A model generated the notes under the pieces. The model ran no database searches, was not told the origin of the DNA, and worked only from the letters and a program-made list of their open reading frames with translations. Made by a program: the position numbers and the translations under genes. Shown one piece after another: positions 41,153 to 48,534 of a stretch of DNA of 64,000 bases. The stretch comes from Flavobacteriales bacterium (GTDB lineage: Bacteria; Bacteroidota; Bacteroidia; Flavobacteriales_F; PHOS-HE28). Within the stretch, counting starts at the first letter, position 1. Every line of letters starts with the position of its first letter. The DNA lies in NCBI GenBank assembly GCA_016710685.1, contig JADJVC010000002.1, positions 434,001 through 498,000 of the forward strand. The letters are read 5' to 3'.

Positions 41153-41683
41153 ATGCAAGCAATTTTCCATTCCCTGCGCCCGCTCCAAAAGTGGGCGATG
41201 TTAGAGGACCCCACCGCCATGGGCTTGGCCAACCACGCGGAACTGCTGAAGGACTTGGAAGGGGTGAAGCGGGTGAAGATGAAGGAGGAAAAAGGCGGCT
41301 ACGTACAACGCGTTTCGTTCGCGTTCCAAGATCTGGCGGCCCTGAACCGGGCATTGAACGTCCTGATGCCGGACAGCACCGGCGTACAGCAGGAGTTCTT
41401 TAGTTGGGACGGCAATACCCTTGTTCGGCGCAGTAATGAGTATGCTGATAAACTAAGCGACGGGATGGGCGGTGAGAGTGATTCGCTCAACATGGAAAGC
41501 ATGCTACAGAGCATGAAGTACAAGTACAGTTTCAAGTTCGCGAATACCGTCGGGGACGCGCAAGTCGTTGAAGGAATGACGCAGGAAAGGCCGTCCAAGA
41601 AAAAGCTGGAATTGGCCACGGATTGGTCCGTGATCAGCAAGGACCCCAAAGCACTCGACCTGCGGATCACATTGGACAAGTAA
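41153..41683 (+). CDS. Hypothetical protein, 176 aa
   Basis: The product begins MQAIFHSLRPLQKWAMLEDPTAMG and shows an alternating pattern with KMKEEKGGYVQRVSFAFQDLAALNRALNVLM, SDSLNMESMLQSMKYKYSFKFANTVGDAQVVEG and a C-terminal SKDPKALDLRITLDK. The pattern resembles Bacteroidota lipoproteins with a large polar domain, but no signal peptide or lipobox is visible in this reading. I do not know the function. The stop is followed by a single base before the HD-domain gene starts, so the two are probably co-transcribed. Confidence 0.6.
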   Translation: MQAIFHSLRPLQKWAMLEDPTAMGLANHAELLKDLEGVKRVKMKEEKGGYVQRVSFAFQDLAALNRALNVLMPDSTGVQQEFFSWDGNTLVRRSNEYADKLSDGMGGESDSLNMESMLQSMKYKYSFKFANTVGDAQVVEGMTQERPSKKKLELATDWSVISKDPKALDLRITLDK

Positions 41684-41684
41684 G

Positions 41685-42167
41685 ATGGAAGAACATCTGC
41701 TGGAAAACGCGATCCGCTTGGCGGCCAAAGTCCACAAAGGTCAAACGGACCGGGCGCAAAAGCCGTACATCCTGCATGTAATGCGCGTAATGATGCGCGG
41801 GCAGGACTTGGAAGAACAGCTGCTCGGTGCCTTGCACGACGTGTTGGAGCGATCCAATCTCACTACGCGCGAATTGGCGGACAAGGGTTTTCCACCACGG
41901 GTGCTTACATCCTTGGAACATATTTCACGGGTCGAAGGCGAGGACTACGTTACTTACATCGAACGCGTGGCGGAAGATGGGCTGGCTATGCGGGTTAAGC
42001 TGCACGACCTCAGCGACAAAATGGACATCAGATTGCTCAATGAGCTGACACAGACCGACTTGAAACGGTACAACCGTCAATTGGCCGCCTACCACAAGCT
42101 GCGCCTGCTCGCGGAACAAGCCCGTGCGGAACAACCACGCAACGGCAAGGGAAAGGGCACCGTTTGA
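41685..42167 (+). CDS. Small HD-domain (p)ppGpp-hydrolase-like protein
   Basis: The 160-residue protein is an HD-domain hydrolase similar to the hydrolase half of RelA/SpoT: AIRLAAKVHKGQTDRAQKPYILHVMRVM, the metal-binding ALHDVLERS (His-Asp), and VKLHDLSDKMDIRLL, where RelA/SpoT has VKLADRLDNM. No synthetase domain is present, so it may hydrolyse (p)ppGpp or another nucleotide. There is no signal. The gene directly follows the 176-residue hypothetical gene. Confidence 0.75.
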   Translation: MEEHLLENAIRLAAKVHKGQTDRAQKPYILHVMRVMMRGQDLEEQLLGALHDVLERSNLTTRELADKGFPPRVLTSLEHISRVEGEDYVTYIERVAEDGLAMRVKLHDLSDKMDIRLLNELTQTDLKRYNRQLAAYHKLRLLAEQARAEQPRNGKGKGTV

Positions 42168-42356
42168 ATCGCCGGCCTAGGCCATCGGCTCAGCCGTGGT
42201 CACTGGCGTGCGCGACGATCTGAAGCTTGCATTCTTCAGCTGTCGTATGTGTTTATCAGCAGTTAATGATCTCCTTGTCGGCGCAGCCAATAGGGATTTG
42301 GACCCGAGAGCGATGAAGTCGGCGGTCTTCCGCTGCGTACAGGCATTATATTCGCG

Positions 42357-42372
42357 TCCGATAAAAATCGGA
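42357..42372 (+). promoter_or_regulatory. Palindrome at the start of the M49 gene
   Basis: TCCGAT-AAAA-ATCGGA is a perfect 6-4-6 inverted repeat. It lies 17 bases before the ATG and just after TATATTCG (42349-42356), a near -7 box, so it would sit at the 5' end of the message as an operator or a hairpin. Confidence 0.4.
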
Positions 42373-42389
42373 CCCCAAAACGAAAGCCC

Positions 42390-44432
42390 ATGAAATTCCT
42401 CTGGCCCGCAGCAGCACTTCTCATCATATTTTCCATGGGCTGCAGCACTCCGGCGGACAATGGCTCTGCAACGAAAAAGGCAGACTCCCTCGCCACGGAC
42501 AGCTTCAAATGGGAAGCGGACCAGTTCGGCGACACCCGCGTATTGCGTTACCAGGTGCCGGGCTGGGTACAGTTGAGCCTTCAGCAGAAGACCTTGGCTT
42601 ACTACCTCACCATGGCCGGCCTCAGCGGGCGCGACATCATGTGGGACCAGAACTACAGCCGCAACTTGGAAGTGCGCAAAGCGTTGGAATCCGTCCTGAA
42701 GAACTACAAAGGTGAGCGCTCCGGCACGGAATGGGACAACTTCATGCTGTACGCCAAGCAGGTGTTCTTCAGCAATGGCATCCACCATCACTACGGCATG
42801 GAAAAGTTCATGCCCGAATTCCCGCGCACTTATTTGGACAGCCTTGTGGCAGCAAGCGGCGCTACGCTTTCAAAGGAAACGGCGGACATCCTGTTCGATC
42901 CTTCCATCGACGTGAAAAAAGTGAGTTTGGACAAAGACAAGGACGTGGTGTTGGCCAGTGCGGTGAATTTTTACGGGGACGACATCAACGCCAAGGAAGT
43001 GGAAGCTTTCTACGCTGCCAAGGAGGTGGAAGGCGACAGCACGCCGGTGAGCTGGGGCATCAACAGCAAATTGGTACGCGGTGCCGATGGCAAGCTGATG
43101 GAAAAGACCTGGAAAGTGGGCGGTATGTACAGCGCTGCACTCACTGAAATGAACAAGTGGCTGGGCAAGGCTAAAGAAGTGGCGGAGAATCCGCAGCAGG
43201 CCAAAGCCATCGGCCTTTTGATGGACTACTACACCACCGGCGACCTCAAGACCTGGGATGATTTCAACGTGGCTTGGGCGAGAGACACCACCGGCACGGT
43301 GGACTTCATCAACGGATTTGTGGAAGTATATAACGACCCGTTGGGCAAGCGCGGATCCTTCGAGAGCATCGTGGAGGTTACTGACCCCATCGCCACGAAG
43401 AATATGGTGGTGATCCAGCAGCATGCGCAATGGTTTGAGGACAACTCGCCGCTGCTTCCCGAGCATAAGAAGAAGAACGTGGTGGGCATTACCTACCGCT
43501 TCATCAATACCTGCGGCGAGGCCGGGGATGCCGCGCCCAGCACGCCGATTGGAGTGAACCTGCCTAACGCGGACTGGATCCGTAAAGACGTGGGCAGCAA
43601 AAGCGTAAGCCTTGGAAACATCATCGATGCATACGACCTCAGCTCCGGTCCCAGTTCCTTGAAAGAGTTCTGCTATGACAACGCCGAGATCGATCGCGCT
43701 GAGAAATACGGTTCAGTCGCAGGCAAGGTGCATACCGCGTTGCATGAAGTGATCGGCCACGCCAGCGGCCAGATCGAGCCGGGCATCTCCGGCCCGGATG
43801 TTACGCTGAAGACCTACGCGAGTACGCTTGAAGAAGGCCGCGCAGACTTGGTAGCCTTGTACTACATGATGGATCCACAACTGGTGAAGTGGAAAGTAAT
43901 GCCATCGCTGGACGCGGGCAAGGCGGAATACGACGGCTACATCCGCAACGGCCTAATGGCGCAATTGCGCCGACTGAAATTGGGCAACCAAGTGGAGGAG
44001 GCCCACATGCGCAACCGCCAATGGGTAAGTGCTTGGGCATATGAAAAAGGTCAGCCTGACAGTGTAATCGTGAAAGTGGTACGCGACGGGAAAACGTATT
44101 TTCACATCCGCGATTACGAAAAGCTCCGCACCATTTTCGGTGACCTGCTGCGCGAAGTGCAGCGCATCAAAAGCAAAGGCGATTACAACGCCGGTAGCGA
44201 CCTGGTTGAAAACTACGGCGTTAAAGTGGACGCGGCACTGCACGCCGAAGTGTTGAAGCGCGCGGAGAACATCAAGACCGCACCGTATTCCGGCTTTATC
44301 CAGCCGCGGTTAGTCCCTGTTGAAGATGCCAACGGCAAGATCACCGACGTGAAAGTGGAATACCCGGACAATTTCATTGATCAAATGTTGGAATACGGAG
44401 AGAAGTACAGCTTCCTGCCCGTTGCGAATTGA
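42390..44432 (+). CDS. Dipeptidyl-peptidase III-like metallopeptidase (M49)
   Basis: The 680-residue lipoprotein (signal MKFLWPAAALLIIFSMGC, Cys18) belongs to the M49 family, which removes dipeptides from peptide N-termini. The zinc site HEVIGH (452-457) and a downstream EEGRADLVALYY motif (the family's EEC/GRAD) are intact. Length is normal for bacterial DPP III-type enzymes. A palindrome overlaps the presumed start of transcription. The gene is followed by tRNA-Leu on the same strand and by a second M49-like gene at 45899. Confidence 0.88.
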   Translation: MKFLWPAAALLIIFSMGCSTPADNGSATKKADSLATDSFKWEADQFGDTRVLRYQVPGWVQLSLQQKTLAYYLTMAGLSGRDIMWDQNYSRNLEVRKALESVLKNYKGERSGTEWDNFMLYAKQVFFSNGIHHHYGMEKFMPEFPRTYLDSLVAASGATLSKETADILFDPSIDVKKVSLDKDKDVVLASAVNFYGDDINAKEVEAFYAAKEVEGDSTPVSWGINSKLVRGADGKLMEKTWKVGGMYSAALTEMNKWLGKAKEVAENPQQAKAIGLLMDYYTTGDLKTWDDFNVAWARDTTGTVDFINGFVEVYNDPLGKRGSFESIVEVTDPIATKNMVVIQQHAQWFEDNSPLLPEHKKKNVVGITYRFINTCGEAGDAAPSTPIGVNLPNADWIRKDVGSKSVSLGNIIDAYDLSSGPSSLKEFCYDNAEIDRAEKYGSVAGKVHTALHEVIGHASGQIEPGISGPDVTLKTYASTLEEGRADLVALYYMMDPQLVKWKVMPSLDAGKAEYDGYIRNGLMAQLRRLKLGNQVEEAHMRNRQWVSAWAYEKGQPDSVIVKVVRDGKTYFHIRDYEKLRTIFGDLLREVQRIKSKGDYNAGSDLVENYGVKVDAALHAEVLKRAENIKTAPYSGFIQPRLVPVEDANGKITDVKVEYPDNFIDQMLEYGEKYSFLPVAN

Positions 44433-44465
44433 TCAGAAGGGCATTGCCGCGGACGTGATCGCGCT

Positions 44466-44473
44466 TATATTTG
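44466..44473 (+). promoter_or_regulatory. -7 promoter box of tRNA-Leu
   Basis: TATATTTG is an exact match 27 bases before the tRNA 5' end, the same spacing as seen at tRNA-Val. Confidence 0.5.
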
Positions 44474-44500
44474 CGGCCCCTTAGGAAAATCAGAACTCCT

Positions 44501-44584
44501 ACCGGAGTGGCGGAATTGGTAGACGCGCACGTTTCAGGGGCGTGTAACCGTAAGGTTGTAAGGGTTCGAGTCCCTTCTTCGGTA
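44501..44584 (+). tRNA. tRNA-Leu (CAG)
   Basis: The 84-nt gene has acceptor strands ACCGGAG/CTTCGGT (one G-T pair), D arm GTGGCGGAATTGGTAGACGC, anticodon stem CACGT/GCGTG with loop TTCAGGG (anticodon CAG), the long variable arm of class II tRNAs, and T arm AAGGG-TTCGAGT-CCCTT. The discriminator is A and CCA is not encoded. Confidence 0.93.
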
Positions 44585-44592
44585 CAAACAAG

Positions 44593-44619
44593 AGCGGCGA
44601 AAGCCGCTTTTGTTTTTTT
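44593..44619 (+). terminator. Terminator of tRNA-Leu
   Basis: AGCGGC-GAAA-GCCGCT (44593-44608) with a tetraloop is followed by a T-rich tract to 44619. It begins eight bases after the tRNA. Confidence 0.9.
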
Positions 44620-44823
44620 GGGATGTTGGCCAAGTTCCATCTGAAGGATCACGGTATTTCCAGTCAGCAGGTCCAGCGAAGTAGGCAATTCAACAATGGC
44701 CTTCCAACAGATCAAGTAAAGATCCCGCTAGAGCCGTGAACCAGAGTTCACGCGATCACCATCACGCAACCGGGCAATACCGGTGCGGTCGAAAAGGGCG
44801 TACAATAAATAAAGGGAAAAATC

Positions 44824-45726
44824 CTACTTGTACCGGACGCGCTGGCCCACGCTCAATGCGCTGCGACTGCCCATGCCGTTCAATTTCCTGAGGCTGGAGA
44901 CGGAAACTCCGGTGCGTTTGGAAATGCCATAGAGCGTATCGCCGCTACGTACCTTCCAAACCTTGCGGCCAGCTTTGCTGGTACTCGCACTGGCACTGGC
45001 AACGGGCCGCTTATTATTTTCCGGCGTTAGCACCAGATTGCTGGCTTGCAACGTGCCTGTTTCATGATCGAAAACTGTCAAGGGGTCAATGGGGACACCA
45101 CGGTAGCGCGTTTCGAAATGCAGATGGCTGCCGGTTGAACGGCCGGTTGAGCCTCCTAAGCCAAGCTCGGTGCCGGCCTGCACTACGTCGCCCACTTCCA
45201 CCAAGCGTTTGCTCATGTGGCCGTAAAGTGTTTCGAGGCCGTTGGTGTGGCGTACCACCACCACGTTGCCGAAATCCTTGTGGTAACGGGAAATCCGCAC
45301 CATGCCGGGAAAGGCGCAGTAAATGGGGTCGCCTACTTCGACTTTCAGGTCAGTGCCATAGTGGTTATGTCCGTGGCGTGGGCCAAAAGGGGAAGTGATC
45401 CGACCGCAGACAGGCATGTAGTGGTCGTGATCGCTGCGGCTGATCTGCAAGTCCACGGTATCCTCTATTGCGGTACGTTTGAAAATGTCGTCCGTATCCC
45501 AATCGCGATACGCTAGGTAGGCCGGAATGCGCGCAATGCTGTCTTCTTCGGTCCAAACATCGGCCAGCGCGGGGTCGTCCGCTAAAGCACCTTCACCTTC
45601 ACCTAAATAGGCCTCGTTGTTGTCTGCACCACCAATGGAAGTGGTGTCCGCTTGGGCAAAGGCCCCTGCACCGATGGCCAATAGCCAAGTCAAGGAGCCT
45701 GCACGAAAAATAGCCTTGCCGAACAT
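44824..45726 (-). CDS. M23 metallopeptidase with LysM domain
   Basis: The 300-residue exported protein (signal MFGKAIFRAGSLTWLLAIGAGAFAQ) has an acidic linker, then a LytM/M23 peptidase domain with ITSPFGPRHGHNHYGTDLKV (His and Asp zinc ligands) and GSTGRSTGSHLHFETRYRG (HxH ligand), and a C-terminal LysM repeat (VWKVRSGDTLYGISKRTGVSVSSLRKLNG). It should cut peptidoglycan peptides, or act as an activator of amidases. An exact -7 box TAGTTTTG (45733-45740) ends six bases before the ATG at 45726, supporting that start over 45807. It is convergent with tRNA-Leu and divergent from the second M49-like gene. Confidence 0.9.
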   Translation of the reverse strand: MFGKAIFRAGSLTWLLAIGAGAFAQADTTSIGGADNNEAYLGEGEGALADDPALADVWTEEDSIARIPAYLAYRDWDTDDIFKRTAIEDTVDLQISRSDHDHYMPVCGRITSPFGPRHGHNHYGTDLKVEVGDPIYCAFPGMVRISRYHKDFGNVVVVRHTNGLETLYGHMSKRLVEVGDVVQAGTELGLGGSTGRSTGSHLHFETRYRGVPIDPLTVFDHETGTLQASNLVLTPENNKRPVASASASTSKAGRKVWKVRSGDTLYGISKRTGVSVSSLRKLNGMGSRSALSVGQRVRYK

Positions 45727-45732
45727 GGGCGG

Positions 45733-45740
45733 CAAAACTA
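45733..45740 (-). promoter_or_regulatory. -7 promoter box of the M23 gene
   Basis: The minus strand reads TAGTTTTG followed by CCGCCC and ATG, another nearly leaderless arrangement. Confidence 0.45.
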
Positions 45741-45898
45741 TTCGCCCAGGCTTACGGTTGCCTGAGGCAATCATAAGAGTTGTTAGCGTCCTTATCCATA
45801 CCTGCATGGGAGGGCTTCAACGGAGAAAACTCATAATCGTTCCAAAAATGGTCCGGGCCGGGCCGTAGCCACCATCTTTGTCGGCATTCCCCAGCACG

Positions 45899-47563
45899 AT
45901 GTCAAAGTTTTTCCTTGCCTTCCTTTCCTCGTTGTTCGTTTTGGTAGCCTGCACCCCGCCAGAAATTCTTCCTGCCGATGATGTCCTCGGAGTGGACAGC
46001 GCGCAGATGGATCCGCGGGTCCGCCCGTGGGCCTACAAAACGGTAACGCTTAGTACGGATCTCAAGGCTTTGCCCGAATCGGACCAGCGGATGCTGCCTT
46101 TGTTCATTCAGGCGGCCCAGATAATGGACAGCATCTTTTGGCAACAGGCTTGGGGAGCTCAGGACAGCCTTACCGTGCGGCATCCGGACCCGGACGTGCG
46201 CAAATTCTTCGCCATCAACTATGGCCCTTGGGACCGGTTGGCGGGAGATAAACCGTTCATGGACGGCATCGGGCCCAAGCCCAAAGGCGCACGTTTTTAT
46301 CCGAAGGACCTTACTGCGGAAGAGTTTGAAGCTTGGGGCGACAGCGCGAAAAGCAGCCACTACACCATGGTGCGCCGGGACGGAGCTGGGAAGCTTATTG
46401 CAGTTCCCTACCACACCTATTTCGCAGCGCCCACGGAACGTGCGGCGCAGTTGCTGGAGCAAGCAGCGGCCATCGCCACCGATGCGGGTCAACGCAAATA
46501 CTTGCTGGCCAGGGCCACGGCCTTGCGCACGGACAACTATGGGGCCAGCGATGTGGCGTGGTTGGACATGAAGGGCGACCGCGTGGACATCATCATCGGC
46601 CCCACCGAAACGTATGAGGACAAATTGTACGGTTACAAAGCCGCTCACGAAGCATACGTGGTGGTGAAAGACACCGCTTGGAGCCGGAAGTTGGACCGCT
46701 TCGCGAAATTGCTGCCAAGCCTACAACGCGGTCTTCCTGTACCGGCGGCCTACAAGCGCGAGAAGCCCGGCAGCGATGCACAGCTCGGGGCATACGACGT
46801 GGTGTACTACGCCGGTGACTGCAATGCCGGTAGCAAGACCATCGCGGTAAACCTGCCCAACGACGAGGGTATCCAGCTTCGGAAAGGCACGCGGCGCTTA
46901 CAACTGAAAAACGCCATGCGCGCCAAGTTCGATGCCATCTTGGTTCCCATCGCTGACAAGCTCGTGACGGCAGACCAGCGCAAGCACATCACATTCGACG
47001 CTTTCTTCCAGAACGTGATGTTCCACGAAGTAGCGCACGGCTTGGGCATCAAGAATACCATCAACGGAAAGGGGAAAGTGCGTGACGCATTGCGTGAAGA
47101 AGCGGGCGCGCTGGAAGAAGGGAAGGCCGATATACTGGGCCTTTACATGGTGGAGCAGCTCCGGGAAAAGGGCGAGATCACCGAAGGGGAGGTGATGGAC
47201 AATTACGTCACCTTCATGGCCGGGGTATTCCGTTCGGTTCGGTTCGGCGCAAGCAGCGCACATGGCCGGGCGAACATGTTGCGCTTCAACTATTTCATGC
47301 AGGCTGGGGCATTCCAACGCGACAGTGTTTCCGGAACTTATAGTGTGGAGCCGGAAAAAATGCACAAAGCCATAGCAGACCTCAGCGCATTGATCCTGCA
47401 ATTGCAAGGCGACGGTGATCTGGAAAAGCTGCGCAACCTCATGCAGGCACAAGGCGTAATAGGCCCGGACCTCCAGCAGGACCTCGACCGCCTGAAAAAA
47501 GCGCGCATCCCGGTGGATGTCGTGTTCCGTCAAGGCATGGAGGTGTTGTCGGAAGCGCACTGA
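45899..47563 (+). CDS. M49-like zinc peptidase with HEXXH site
   Basis: The 554-residue lipoprotein (MSKFFLAFLSSLFVLVAC, lipobox LVAC, Cys18) is related to DPP III. Its zinc motif reads HEVAHG (376-380 HEXXH) and a later EEGKADILGLYM supplies the downstream ligand, but the extra residue that characterises the M49 HEXXGH motif is missing. The rest, such as YEDKLYGYKAAHEAYVVVKD, the NLPND segment and AHGRANMLRFNYFMQAGAF, resembles bacterial Zn-dependent hydrolases of the family. Dipeptidase activity is inferred. The gene is followed after six bases by a transglutaminase-like gene. Confidence 0.82.
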   Translation: MSKFFLAFLSSLFVLVACTPPEILPADDVLGVDSAQMDPRVRPWAYKTVTLSTDLKALPESDQRMLPLFIQAAQIMDSIFWQQAWGAQDSLTVRHPDPDVRKFFAINYGPWDRLAGDKPFMDGIGPKPKGARFYPKDLTAEEFEAWGDSAKSSHYTMVRRDGAGKLIAVPYHTYFAAPTERAAQLLEQAAAIATDAGQRKYLLARATALRTDNYGASDVAWLDMKGDRVDIIIGPTETYEDKLYGYKAAHEAYVVVKDTAWSRKLDRFAKLLPSLQRGLPVPAAYKREKPGSDAQLGAYDVVYYAGDCNAGSKTIAVNLPNDEGIQLRKGTRRLQLKNAMRAKFDAILVPIADKLVTADQRKHITFDAFFQNVMFHEVAHGLGIKNTINGKGKVRDALREEAGALEEGKADILGLYMVEQLREKGEITEGEVMDNYVTFMAGVFRSVRFGASSAHGRANMLRFNYFMQAGAFQRDSVSGTYSVEPEKMHKAIADLSALILQLQGDGDLEKLRNLMQAQGVIGPDLQQDLDRLKKARIPVDVVFRQGMEVLSEAH

Positions 47564-47568
47564 AGCCG

Positions 47569-48504
47569 ATGCCGGCCATGGAAGGACCCAACGCAGTGGA
47601 AGACCGGAAGGAAACCCCAACGGGCACACTACAACGTGCGGTGAACGTGCTCGTGGCGCTGGTGTTAGCGCTGCCGATATCGCTGGCGCTCTGGCCATAC
47701 ATGCCCGTACTCGGCTTACCTTCGGTAGGCGGCATCGGGCCGGAACGCTTGCTGGTGTTCGTCGTTGTGCTGGTAGCCATCCTCTTACTGATGCGCAAAT
47801 GGCCGGTACCATTCTATGGCGCGGTGGTATTGGCGCTCGCCGTGGTAACTGTTTTCGCCTTCATGGGGCGTTACGGGCTCAATGATATTTTTACGGACTA
47901 TGGCAAAATGTTGGGCAACCTGCGCGAAAGCACGGAAGCCCTGCCCAAGGTGAAAGAACTGCATCCCTTCAAGCGCGCCGAGGAAGTACGCGCAGCTATA
48001 AACTACACCGATCCCGTACTTCGGTCCTTCGCGGTACGTGCGGCCACCACTTGGTTCACCGAAGAGGCCGAGCAAGACCCTGATTTCACTTTGGTTCAGT
48101 CATTTTCGATCTTTAAAGTGATCAACAACGGTTGGGTTTATGTGAGCGACCCCATGGACGATGAGTATTTCGCTAAGGCGAGCGAAAGCGTGGGCTTGTT
48201 AGCGGGAGATTGCGACGATCATGCCATTCTGATGGCGGCGAGCATCAAGGCCATTGGCGGCACCGTGCGGCTGGTGCGCACAACTGAACACATCTATCCG
48301 GAGCTTAACGTGGGCGACGCCGAAGGCATGAAGCACGCTGCATTTCTGATCCGTCGCGTCCTTTTTCCGGAACAGGCACGCCACGCGGCGCTTTACTACC
48401 ATACGGATGCGGACGGCAACCATTGGATCAACTTGGACTATACGCGGCACTATCCGGGCGGGGAGGTTATGGACGAAAAGATCGTGGGTATCCTGCACGT
48501 TTGA
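47569..48504 (+). CDS. Membrane-anchored transglutaminase-like protein
   Basis: The 311-residue protein has three hydrophobic helices (about 22-45, 58-77, 80-96), then a soluble domain with a transglutaminase-type triad: Cys215 in LLAGDCDDHAILMAASIKAIGG, His241 in TEHIYPEL and Asp290 in NHWINLDYT. This fold covers peptidases and protein cross-linkers. Its partner is not obvious; it lies between the M49-like gene and the OlsF-like gene, all on the plus strand. Start is ATG at 47569, with an in-frame ATG three codons in. Confidence 0.75.
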   Translation: MPAMEGPNAVEDRKETPTGTLQRAVNVLVALVLALPISLALWPYMPVLGLPSVGGIGPERLLVFVVVLVAILLLMRKWPVPFYGAVVLALAVVTVFAFMGRYGLNDIFTDYGKMLGNLRESTEALPKVKELHPFKRAEEVRAAINYTDPVLRSFAVRAATTWFTEEAEQDPDFTLVQSFSIFKVINNGWVYVSDPMDDEYFAKASESVGLLAGDCDDHAILMAASIKAIGGTVRLVRTTEHIYPELNVGDAEGMKHAAFLIRRVLFPEQARHAALYYHTDADGNHWINLDYTRHYPGGEVMDEKIVGILHV

Positions 48505-48520
48505 CCGGTTCCGTCTGCCC

Positions 48521-48528
48521 TACATTTG
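48521..48528 (+). promoter_or_regulatory. -7 promoter box of the OlsF-like gene
   Basis: TACATTTG is an exact match and ends six bases before the ATG at 48535. It overlaps an alternative TTG start, which is therefore rejected. Confidence 0.5.
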
Positions 48529-48534
48529 GCGGAG

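Noticed and set aside
46898..47812. A 304-codon open frame on the minus strand
   Set aside because: It is antisense to the M49-like and transglutaminase genes, with no recognisable domain or start signal.
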